The position numbers were made by a program, and so were the translations under genes. From Pyropia yezoensis (Eukaryota; Rhodophyta; Bangiophyceae; Bangiales; Bangiaceae), in the NCBI GenBank assembly GCA_009829735.1, contig CM020618.1, positions 10,135,119-10,199,118 of the forward strand: a DNA stretch of 64,000 nucleotides, in the 5' to 3' direction. How positions within the stretch are numbered: the first letter of the stretch is position 1; every line of letters starts with the position of its first letter. The notes below the pieces were generated by a model. The model did not search any database and was not told the origin of the DNA. It saw only the letters and a list, made by a program, of their open reading frames with translations. Positions 1 to 9,471 of this stretch are shown here, piece by piece.

Positions 1-1641
1 TAGCGACCACCTCAGTGAGCTCTCATCATCAGATGGTCGGCTAAAACAGCGGAGCACACCGTTGGACTCGTCTCGTTCTCCTGAGCACGGGAGTTTTTTT
101 TTTTTTTTCTGCTCATGTGTTCTTTCGGTCCGAGGGGCATGGGTCCGTTTGGGGGGGGTCCTCTAATAGCGACCAGTCGACTTTTCATGGGAAGACTGAT
201 CGTCCGTCCAGTGAAGGCGAAGTAAGTTTATGTGTATTAAATATTTCAAATTTTGACAACCGGGAGCACATCCGGTGCCACAGTCGAGCTGGAACAACCA
301 CGCCACCGGGCCGCAATCAGCCAGTGACGCGTTCTTCCTTGTAATACCGGCCTCACCTCTTCTTCCAGCGCCACCACTACCGTCCACCATCCCTGCAGAC
401 CACCGCACCAACCACGCCCACACACCCCCACCCCACTCCCAGACCACGCGCGCGCGCTGCAGGGGTGGCAAATCACCCTTCTTCTTCCCCCCCCATCTGT
501 CCCCCCTCCCCCCCTCACTTGGACTGGCAGGCCGAGACTCCGTGTGGCAGCGCACGCTCCGTCAACGCGAGAAGAGAGAAAGGGAGGGGGGAGGGGGAGA
601 GAGAGGGAGTGAGCTGCGGGTAAAAGAGAAAGGAAGTGGCAATTGGAGGGGGGAGGAAGGGGGGCGGGTCGGCACCGCAGGGGACCCGAGGAATCCCCTC
701 CCAAGACTCTCCTGGAACACAGCCCACCCAGAGATAGGGAGCCCCCGCCCGCCGCCCTCGCTCCACACGTCATGAGAAGTGCCCAATATAGCTCTCAGGG
801 GGGTGGCGGGTGGGCGGGGGGGGGGGTGACGGCGGAGAAGGCGTGGGAAGAAGGTGGACTCCGGGCCGAATAGGATCCCTCGCGACCCACAGTCGATTGG
901 CTGGGCAGAAAATCACCCAGATGGGTCATAGAGCCCGGAATTTGACGATGTACTTGACTAGCGGCGGCCGCCATGTTGGGCGCTTAAGCGGCCATAGCGC
1001 AGGATGCAGTGGGCCATTAGACAAAAAGCACGTACGCCCGGGTAGCCCCAGACATCGCGCATCCAGTGGTATAAACCTTTTTTGGTAAGCCTTTTTTCTT
1101 GAAGACGTTCATGTACCGCAAGGGCGCCTGAGGCGCCCCTTGGGGGGTCGAAAACCGCATGTTCATAGGAAAACACTGTGGAAATCAGGTGGTCGCTATT
1201 AGGCGACAGTGGTCGTTATTACCAGTCAGACGGATATAACCGGGTCATGACTGTACTTCGACCGCGAAGCATGTCACAACCGTACATACCGTGTTTTGGG
1301 CGGGCACTGGGTCGCGGATATTGGATTTTTCAGGGGAGGGCTTGTTTGGGGACGTCGGCTGAGAGATACATAGAGGGCGGCGGGGGTGCTTGACGGCGGC
1401 GGGGGTGCTTGAGGGCGGCGGCTCGTCGAGTAGTGGGGGAAGCCTGGTCGAGCGACGGCGATACCGGGGAATGGTGGGATAGGATGGAACGTGAAAGAGC
1501 CGGGGTCGACCACAGGAGGCGAGGCAAGCACATTTTTAAAAAAAAAAGCGCCCCCCGTCGTTCCCCCACGCGCCCAACCGCCTCGCGGCGACTCCTCCCC
1601 CGAGAGCCTCCATCGTCACCCCTTCTCTCCGCTCCTTCATC
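1..1641. repeat. Gene-free start of window with transposon-end-like inverted repeats
   Basis: No supportable gene. TAGCGACCACCT at 1-12 is exactly inverted at 1187-1198, and TAATAGCGACCA at 164-175 is exactly inverted at 1190-1201. TGGTCGTTATTA at 1210-1221 is a one-mismatch direct copy of the latter. Such clustered short inverted and direct copies are typical of terminal or subterminal repeats of a DNA transposon or MITE. The element would be cut by the window edge. No transposase reading frame is visible, so the mobile-element reading is inference. Confidence 0.4.
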
Positions 1642-2955
1642 CTACGCGCTCGTTCGTGCGTCACGCGATGCCCCCCCGCCCTCCCCCCCCTCCAGGTCCG
1701 CCACGTCCCCCGACGCCACAAACCGGTGGTACCGCGCGGCGGCCTCGTCGGCGGGCAGGTGCCGCAGCCGGTGGAGCACCCCCACCCGCGAGACGCCCTC
1801 CCCATACGTCACGGGCGCGTGCCGGGCGGGTACCTGCCCTCCCGCACCCCCCGCCAGCGGCGGCAGGCCGCCGTACACGAGCAGCTCCGCCGCGTCCACG
1901 CGGGCGCGCACGTCGGGCTTGTGAAAAAATGCCACCGACAGCCGCCGCGCGGGCGCGCCCGCCACCGGGTTGACCACCCGGTGGCGCGTCGCGGGCCACG
2001 CGCCGCCCGTCCAGCGGGCGAGGCCGGCGCCCACATTGACGAGCAGCTCCCCCGGCGCGGCGGGCGGCACGTCCACCCACCCCGCCCCGCCGTCGCCGTG
2101 CCCGAGCCCGTCGCCGTCACCGGTGCCGTCCCCAGCGCCGGCGCCGTCCCCGTCCGCCGTGGCCGCCGCCGCGCGGTGGCGGGGCAGCAGCTGGAGGCCC
2201 CCCCGGGCGGCGGTCTCGGCGTCACCCCCCGCAACCCGCCACAGCAGCGTCACCGTTGACGAGTCGGCGTGCGCCTTGACGCGGGCGAGGCCGGCGGGCG
2301 GCGCCACCGGCTGCGACGGGTAGTGCGCGACCTGCAGGTTGCTGTGGCCGTGGCGGCTACGGTCGACAAAGTAGTCGGCGGGCGCGCCCGCCGCGGCGGC
2401 CAGCAGCCGCAGCACCCCGTCCGCGGCCGCCGCCATGGCGTCATACACGGCGGTCATGGGCGGCCGCAGGTGCGGCGCCCCCCCCCCGGGCGGCGGCGGC
2501 CACACGTTTGGGTGGAAGAAGAGGTCCGCCTCGTCGGCCGACAGGGGCGCCCCCGCCGCGGCGGCGGCGGCCACCGCCGCCGCCGCCGCGGCGGCCGACG
2601 GCCCACAGCAAAAGCGCTCGGTGAGGATGCCCTCCCGGGCGGCGGGTTCCGGGTGGGCCGCCCGGGCCGCCGCCGCGGCTGTCGGCTCTGCCCCCGCCGC
2701 CACCGCCGCGGCGTAGGCGCGGTGCTGGGGGGACTGCTCGTAGCCGCGCGAGACGGCCATGCCGGCCACGGCCGCCGCCGCCTTGGCCGCCGCGGGCTGG
2801 TCGAAAAAGGGCGCCGCCGCCCGCAGCAGCGCCCCCACCGCCCCGTCGTCGACGCCGTGGTCCACGAGCCGGAAAAAGCCCGTTGTGGCGAGCGCCTGCC
2901 GGAGGGTCGCCGCCGCCGCCGCGGGGTCGGCGGCGGCCGCCACCAGGGACACGGA

Positions 2956-2991
<36 letters not shown>

Positions 2992-3468
2992 CGGGGGGTG
3001 CGACGGAGGGGGGCGGGGCGGCGGGAGTGGGCACGGGGGCAGAGGCAGGCGGGTCACCGCCGTACCGCCCCACCCAGTGATGGCCGCTCGGCGGCGGGCC
3101 GCCGCTGTGCGGCCGCGGCGGCGGCGGGGGCGGCGCCGCAACGCCGCGGCGGTGGCGGCGCGGCCGTGGCGGGCGACCACGCCACGCCGCCGCGGGCGGC
3201 GCCGCAAAGGCGGCCGACGCCGCGGCCGCCGCGGGCCGCCGCGCCGGGGGGGGGGGGGGGGGCACCGCCAGGGGGGGCGGGGCGACGGGGGGGGGGGGGC
3301 GGCCGCCGCTGGGGGGGGGGGGGGGGGGGGGGGGGGGGGAGGCGGGCCGTGGCGTGGCGGGGGACGGCGCGGGGGAGCGGGCCAGGGAGATGACGAATGA
3401 CCGCCGCGGAGATCACAAACGGGGGCGATGGCTGGGGAGGCGAGAGCGACTGCCACTACTGCCGGCAT
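1642..3468 (-). CDS. 2-oxoglutarate/Fe(II)-dependent oxygenase, isopenicillin N synthase-like
   Basis: The ORF from the ATG at 3468 encodes 608 aa. Only the C-terminal two thirds (below about 2960) is recognisable: an N-terminal DIOX_N-like segment (LATTGFFRLVDHGV), the iron-binding HAD of KAHADSS near residue 398, the second iron histidine in ATRHRVVNP near residue 494, and the RLS (R-x-S) 2-oxoglutarate-binding motif near residue 509. These are the signature residues of the plant/fungal IPNS-like dioxygenase family, which hydroxylates or desaturates small molecules; the substrate cannot be read from sequence. Glycine/alanine/aspartate-rich insertions interrupt the core. The first 170 residues are poly-proline and arginine-rich, encoded across G runs at 2957-2991 (35 nt) and 3311-3339 (29 nt), so the true start and N-terminal frame are unsafe. 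It lies only 55 bp downstream of the MDR dehydrogenase on the same strand. Confidence 0.72.
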
Positions 3469-3523
3469 ATGCCAGCGCCAAGCCCGATTGAGGGCGAGCC
3501 CTCCCGTTCCCCACTAGCTATAG

Positions 3524-5173
3524 CTAGCGCGTCCTCGGGGGGAGGGGCGGAGGCCTATTCAAGCGGCTGGGCGGCTTTTCTTTTACGCCTTTGCTCCTGC
3601 ACCCTTCGCGGCGTCCAGCCGCCAACCTTCCCGCCGCCCCGCCCCGCTGTTGCCGTGGCCTGGCTGGATACACACAGCCAGCCATGTGGTTGCTGCGGAT
3701 GGACCGTGGCTCACCCCAGTCGGCAACCCCATCCGTGCCGAAAGAGGGAAGGACAGTTTGCCCGCCGTCGCTTATCCCCCGCCCCACCAGCCCCCTTCTG
3801 CTGTTCCCCTCCCTCCCCCCCCACCACCCACCCCCCCCGGCCCCGCCCCTTCTGCTGGCCCGGGAACAGGGCCCCCCCTCGCCCCCCCCCCCCCCACTGG
3901 CGGCCGCCTCGGCGTCGGGCATGCGGAGGAGCACCTTGAGGGCGCCGGGCGCGGCGGCGGCCGCCACCGCCGCCGCCGCGTCCTCCAGGTCAAACGTGGC
4001 CGACACCCACCCGTCGAGCCACCCCGCCGGCGCGGCGGCGGCGGCGGCGAGCGCCACCCCAAAGTTGCCACAGCGGCTGCCGACCAGCCGCACCTCCCGG
4101 ACGACCAGGTCCACCAGCGCAGCGGCGGACAGGCCCCCCGCCGGTGCCGCCGCCGCCGCGGGTGCCGCCGCCGCTCCCGCCGCGCCGCCGCCGGCAGCCG
4201 CCGGTGGCGGCGGCGGCGGCGCGTAGGTGCTCTTGACAACCACCACCCCCGTCGGGCGGACGAGCGACAGGGCGGTGGCCACCCCGTCGGGGCCGCCCGT
4301 ACAGTCCACCACCGCCGCGTAGGGGCCACCGCCGACGGGCGCCAGCGGGATGCCCGCCCGCCGCAGCACCCCCGCCGCGCGGGCGGTGCGTGGGGAGCCC
4401 GCCGGCGAGCGGACAAGGACCGTCACGGGCGTCCGCCCTTCTGTCCCCCCCGGCGGGAGCGCCGCGCGCAGGGCAAGAGCGACGAGCACCCCCAGCCGCC
4501 CCGCGCCGAGCACCGCCACGGCCGCCCCCGTGGGCGGGGCAGCGTCGGCCACCACCGCCGCGGCGGCGGTGGCGGCGGCGAGCGGCTCCACCGCCACGGC
4601 GACGGCGTCGGGCAGGCCGGCGGGGACGGCGTGCACGTTGGCGACCGGCACGGAGACGTAGGTGGCCCACGCGCCGTCGCGGCCGCCAATGCCCACCACT
4701 GTCCGGCGGGGGTGGTGCGCGCGGCCGGCGGGGGTGGCCGCCCCGCCGTCGGCACCCCCGCCGTCCGCGTCGGCCGCCGCCGCCGCTGCGTCGGCGGCCG
4801 TCACGCAGTTGATCTCGGCAACGACGCGGGTGCCCAGCGGCGGGCACGCGTCGACGGCCGCGGCGGCCTCTGCGGCGGCGGCCGCCGCGCCCCCGTCCGC
4901 CGCCGTTGCCGCGTCGGCGTCGGCGGCGTCGGCGGCGGCGGCGGCGGCGGCGGCGGGTGGGGGCGGGGGCAGCCTCGCAACGACGCCGACAAACTCGTGG
5001 CCGAGCACGCACCCCACCTGCGCGTTGGCCTTGTAGCCGCGCGCCAGCTCCAGGTCCGTCCCGCAGATGCCCGCCAGCGTCACCCGCAGCAGCACCTCCC
5101 CGGCGGTGGGGGGGGGGGTCCCCCGGCTGACCGTGCGGACGGCGCCCCCCGCGTGGAGCACCGCCGCCCGCAT
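3524..5173 (-). CDS. Zinc-type alcohol dehydrogenase-like MDR oxidoreductase
   Basis: Start chosen at the ATG at 5173 (MRAAVLHAGG), where family similarity begins; upstream in-frame codons are only polyproline. 549 aa to the stop. It has the catalytic-zinc GroES-like half (GICGTD near residue 34, GHEFVGVV near 57, VEPLAAA near 195) and a Rossmann NAD(P) fold (VLGAGRLG near 220), ending with the usual KVLLRM strand. This matches the medium-chain dehydrogenase group common in cyanobacteria and planctomycetes; substrate unknown. Oddities: the lobe that normally carries four structural-zinc cysteines is replaced by Ala/Asp/Gly-rich sequence between INC and RTVVGI, and other Ala-rich loops are inserted. 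About 130 glycine/arginine-rich residues follow the expected C-terminus. That tail may be read-through of a missed intron or UTR, since a possible GT donor lies right after the last conserved residues. Confidence 0.75.
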   Translation of the reverse strand: MRAAVLHAGGAVRTVSRGTPPPTAGEVLLRVTLAGICGTDLELARGYKANAQVGCVLGHEFVGVVARLPPPPPAAAAAAAADAADADAATAADGGAAAAAAEAAAAVDACPPLGTRVVAEINCVTAADAAAAAADADGGGADGGAATPAGRAHHPRRTVVGIGGRDGAWATYVSVPVANVHAVPAGLPDAVAVAVEPLAAATAAAAVVADAAPPTGAAVAVLGAGRLGVLVALALRAALPPGGTEGRTPVTVLVRSPAGSPRTARAAGVLRRAGIPLAPVGGGPYAAVVDCTGGPDGVATALSLVRPTGVVVVKSTYAPPPPPPAAAGGGAAGAAAAPAAAAAPAGGLSAAALVDLVVREVRLVGSRCGNFGVALAAAAAAPAGWLDGWVSATFDLEDAAAAVAAAAAPGALKVLLRMPDAEAAASGGGGGEGGPCSRASRRGGAGGGGWWGGREGNSRRGLVGRGISDGGQTVLPSFGTDGVADWGEPRSIRSNHMAGCVYPARPRQQRGGAAGRLAAGRREGCRSKGVKEKPPSRLNRPPPLPPRTR

Positions 5174-6426
5174 GGTGGGGGGGATGGTGGGGGGGGGGGG
5201 GGGGGGGGCATGGCTGGGTGGGGGGGGGGGGGGGGGGTGGGTGGGGCGAGGGGAGGAAAGGAAGGGGGGGGCGGGAGGCGGGGTGAGGGGGGGGTGGAGG
5301 GGGGAGGGCGGGGGATGGGGGGCTGGCAAAACGATTGTGGGTGGGATGAGGAGGGGTGAGCGGGCCGAAGGGGTGGGCCGGGGAGATGGGCGGGGGCGGT
5401 TGGCGGGGGAGGCTGGCGGCGTCGGGGTGAGAAGGAGAAAGTGGGGGGGGGGGGGGCGTCAGGGGGGGGCAAGGGCGGGGGCAAGGGCGGGGGCAAGGGC
5501 GGCCGGGTCCCAAGCGCGGGCTCAGTCGGCAGCGCCACGGCCACGCCGCTGGGGCGGCCGCGGATCACACCGGCGGCGGCGGCGGCGCACGGCGGCGGGG
5601 TGGCGGCGGCCCGGCGTCAGCAGCCGCGGCGGCGGCGCGGGTGGTGGGAGGTGTGCGGGGCCGTGGCCAGCCACGGGCGGGGCAGCAGCGGCGGCAGACG
5701 GCGGCGGTCGCTGTCACCCCCCGCACGCGTGCCGCGCACAGTGGTGGTGGGGGCGGTGGTGGCGGCGGTGGCGGTGGGGGGTATAGGGGGTGGCGGCGGC
5801 CGTGCACGGCGGTGGTATTAATAGTGCTGGCGGTGGTATTAATAGTGGTGGCGGTGGTGGTGGCGGTGGGTGGCGGTGGCAGTGGCGGTGGCGGTGGTGT
5901 TGGCGGTGGCGGTGGCGGTGGCGGCTGCGCGGGTGCGCTCCCGTCGGGCTGGGGGGGGTGCGCCGCGGGCGGGCTCGCGTCCCTCGCCGAGCACCGCAGC
6001 ACAGGTGCCGGGGGGGCGGCGCAGGGGGGGGGGGAGGGGGGGGTTTAGGGGAGTCGAGGGGAAGGACAGCGCCGCGGCAAAAAAAAAAAAGAGAAGAAGC
6101 GGAGACGGCAAGAGCCCTCGGGGGGGCGGGAGGGGGACGTGGGCGGGCGGTAGCGGATGGCGGGCGGCGGGTGGCGGGTGGGGAGGGCGGGGGGGGAGCG
6201 TTCTGACGGGCAGAAGCCAACGCAGCGGGGTAGATTGGGCCCCAACGGCACTCCTACCGGCAGAGACGCGGGCGACGCGGGCCCACCCTTCCTCCCCACC
6301 CCCCCCCCCCCGCCCAACATCCTACTGCCCACCATCACCAACTCCACCAGGCAGACCGCCCCCCCACCCTATTGCGATGGCCGCTCCCCTTGGTACTTTC
6401 CCCCCCCCCCCCGCCCTCCTTCTGGG
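5174..6426. other. Intergenic, low-complexity purine/pyrimidine tracts
   Basis: Upstream of the MDR dehydrogenase and downstream of the ABC transporter. It is dominated by G runs, GGGGCAAGGGC-type short repeats (5468-5500) and GGT/GGC trinucleotide repeats. The open frames on both strands are all Gly/Arg or Pro/Ala repeats with no conserved motif. No gene supported. Confidence 0.5.
5755..5935. repeat. GGC/GGT simple repeat with embedded TATTAATAGT copies
   Basis: A near-continuous (GGTGGC)n tract. At about 5812-5850 the unit GGTGGTATTAATAGTG occurs twice, only about 20 bp apart, forming an AT-rich island in otherwise pure G/C/T sequence. Non-coding as far as can be seen. Confidence 0.6.
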
Positions 6427-9076
6427 TCATTGGACGCCCTGCAGCGTCGCGAGCGACGCGTACACCCCCCCCGGCAGGCGCATCAGCTCCGCGTGGGTGC
6501 CATCCTCCACCACCTTGCCCTGTTGTGGGGGATGCCACCGGTGCGCCAGCGAGAGACAGGGGGCGACCGTGACAAGGGCGTTGGAACAAACAGCGCATGG
6601 TGAGTTATTGGCCGCCCGCGACGTTCGGTCGCACCCCGTCTCCAAGCACCCGCGCCTTCCGCATCCCCAGCGCACCCCCACTCCCGCAACCTTCTCCCAA
6701 CTCCATCCCTCTTTACCCCCCCCCCCCCCCCCCCCCCCCGCCCACGCCCTCCAGCCGTGGTGCATGCCCCAGAGCCCAACATACCGCATCAAACACCAGG
6801 ATCCGATCCGCGTGCCGCACCGTCGCGATGCGGTGCGCAATGAGCACCACCGTTGTGCTGCTGTCGCCGCCGGCGCCGCCCCCCGCCGACGGCGCCGGCT
6901 TGGACGACAGGCGCGCGAGCGCGGCGCCAACCACCCGCTCCGACGCCGCGTCGAGCGCGGACGTGGCCTCGTCCGCCACCAGCACCGCCGGGCGGGTGGC
7001 GAGCGCCCGCGCAATGGCCACCCGCTGCCGCTGGCCGCCGCTGAGGCCGCCCGCGCTGCGGGCGGGCACGCCGCCGGCCGCGCCGTCGGCCGCCGTCGTC
7101 GTGGTCGCCGACGCCGCTGCTGCTGCTGCCCCGCCCGCGGCGGCCGCCGCGGCGGTGACTGGGGCGGCGGTGGCGGCGGCGGCAGCGACGCCGGAGGTCG
7201 ACGACGTGGATGGGGCGGCCGACGACGGGGCGTCGCCGCCGGCGCCCACAATCGTGTCGAGGCCCTGCGGCAGGCGGTCGGCAAACTCGTCCACCCCGGC
7301 GGCGGTGGCGGCCGCCTCCACCGCCGCCCGGTCGTAAGGCTCGCCGGGCGTGGCCATGGCGATGTTCTCCGCGAGGGTGCCCGAAAAGAGGAACGGCTCT
7401 TGGGAGATGAGCGCGACCCCCCGCCGCACCGACGCGACCTGCAGTTGGCGTATTGGCACGCCGTCGAGGAGGATCTCGCCGAGGGTGGGGTCGTAGAACC
7501 GCTGCAGGAGGCTCGCGACCGTGCTCTTGCCGGAACCCTGACGGGGGGGGGAGGAGGGGAGGGAGGGAATGTGGAAAGGAAAACAAGGAGAAAGGAAGAG
7601 GAAAGGCCTCGCTCAGAGGTCCCAACAGACCCGCAGGTTGGCAATAGGGTGGTTAGAAGACGGCAACCGGAAGCACCCCGCACCCAGAGACGTCATCCGC
7701 GGCTGGCGTGTCCCCCCTGAACCACTCTCCCCCAGCACATGGGTGTTCCCACTGCGCGTCCGCGCGCAGTCATCCCGCCCCACCCAACGTACCGACTTGC
7801 CCACAATCGCCAGCGTCGAGCCCGGCGGCACGTCAAACGACACCCCCCGGAGCGCCTCCTCTGTTGGCCGCGCCGCATAGGCAAAGCGAACATTACGGAA
7901 GGAGATTCCCCCCCGGAGCGCGGCCACCTCGGCCGCGACCACCGGGTCGTCGGGCGGCGCGCTGGCGTGCACCGGCGGCGGGGCGTCAACGAGCGCCAAC
8001 ACCCGCCGGGCGCTGCCCGACGCGCGGATAATCTCCCCCGTGGCCGACGCGACCTTGGCCAGCCCCGCGGCAATGTTGCTCGTGTAGATGGCAAACGTGA
8101 TGAGGGAGCCGACGGTGAGGGCGCCCGTTGCGACGAGCTTGGAACCCCAAAAGAGGATGACAAACGTATTCCAGGAGAAGATGAGCTGCGTGGCGCCCTG
8201 CTGGATGGCGTCGGCAATCCCCGACGCCCGGCCCGCCGCGTAGATGCGGTTGACGGCGCTGGTGAAGCGGGCGACCGCCGACTGCTCCCGCACGTACGCC
8301 TTGACGACGCGGATGCCCGCCAGCTGCTCGGACGCCACCACAGACGCAGCCGCCTGGGCGTCGCTGAGCCCCGCCGCCAGCGCCTTGGTGCGCGCCCCGT
8401 ACACCACCCCTGACAGGAGCGTCAGCGGCACAGTCAAGAGCATGCTCGCCGTCAGCACTGGCGACAGGGCAAAGCTGAGGACGAGGCCCAGGACCACCTC
8501 AAGGGATCCACGCACCGCCCGCGATAGGTCTGTGGTCATGACCGTCTGCACTACGGCCGTGTCGGCCGACAGGCGGCTCATCAGCTCACCGGTGCTCGTT
8601 GTGTCAAACGCCGCCACGTCCTGCCCCACCATGCGCGCAAAGACGGTGCGGCGGAGACGGGCGACGACGCGCTCCCCCGCGGTGCGGATGGTAGCCACCT
8701 CCGCGACGGTGAGAATGCAGCACAGCAGGTAGAGTGCGCCCAGCAGCAGCGCCTGCCGCACAAAGACGGGGCGGGGGATGGAGGACACGCCGCCCGCGGC
8801 AATCAGGTCGAGGACCTTGCCAAACACGGCGGGGCGGAGGAAGAAGGCGCCCGTCGAGCCGAGCGTCACAACCAGCGCCCGCACCAGCGCCCGCCACTCG
8901 GGGGCGGCCAGCCGGAGCACCCCCGTCGACGCGGCGAGGCGGTCGGCCAGTGAGCGGCGAACATAAGCCGGGGGGTGCGCCGCCGCCGCCGCCGCGACCG
9001 CCGCCGACACCCCCGGCGGGGGCTCCACCACCGCCCCAGGCGGCGTCGCCTGTGGCGCGCCGGCCGGCCCCCACAC
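6427..9076 (-). CDS. Half-size ABC transporter, ABCB (TAP/MDR) type, two introns
   Basis: Three exons: 9076-7793 (continuing further 5'), 7537-6785 and 6519-6427. Intron 1 (7792-7538) splits the Walker A as IVGKS|GSGKST. Intron 2 (6784-6520) splits [13 protein letters not shown]. Both have GTACGT/GTATGT donors and CAG acceptors and keep phase 0. Exon 1 holds a six-helix ABC exporter membrane domain ([14 protein letters not shown] and [12 protein letters not shown] motifs). The nucleotide-binding domain has Walker A, Q-loop [10 protein letters not shown], signature LSGGQRQR, Walker [13 protein letters not shown] and H-loop LIAHR. A roughly 60-residue Ala/Thr-rich insertion sits before the signature. 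One TMD plus one NBD means it works as a dimer. 9076 is only a GTG at the edge of a 17-G tract (9087-9103). In the next frame an ATG at 9471 opens an Ala/Thr/Arg-rich, transit-peptide-like leader, so the real start is probably there and an organellar location is likely. Substrate unknown. Confidence 0.85.
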
Positions 9077-9471
9077 GGGCTCCCGTGGGGGGGGGGGGGG
9101 GGGCGCGACGGCACCGACGCAGACGCAATGACCGGCTGCGCGTGCCGCCGTCCGGCGGCCCGCCGGAGGGGCAGCAGCAATGGTGGCCGCCGGGCGCCCA
9201 CTGCGGCACGTGCGGGTGGAGTGACAACCACACCCTCGCCGCCTGCCCAGCCGCCGACAAAGGCGGGCATCCTCGCGGGGGTGGGGAGCCGACTGGCCGT
9301 GACAGGCGGGGCGGGGGGTGGGCCCGACGCCCCTGTCGACCGGCCGACCCAGCGCCGACGCACGACGACCATCTGCTGCCGCGTCATCGCTGCCGTGGCA
9401 GCGGTCGACGCGTCGCGGGTGCCTGTTTGTCGCGCCGCCGCCGCTGTCATGGCTGCCGACGTCACCGCCAT
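9077..9471 (-). CDS. Probable 5' extension (transit-peptide-like leader) of the ABCB gene, frame-shifted
   Basis: The minus-strand frame beginning at the ATG at 9471 is rich in Ala, Thr, Ser and Arg with few acidic residues, the composition of a plastid or mitochondrial leader, and it stays open to beyond 9104. It differs by one frame from the transporter exon that begins after the 17-G tract at 9087-9103. A one-base error in that tract, or a small unseen intron, would join them. This is inference. Confidence 0.4.

Noticed and set aside
1120..1142. AAGGGCGCC...GGCGCCCCTT palindrome as a terminator or hairpin RNA
   Set aside because: Imperfect short inverted repeat in a GC-rich eukaryotic genome; no adjoining gene to terminate.
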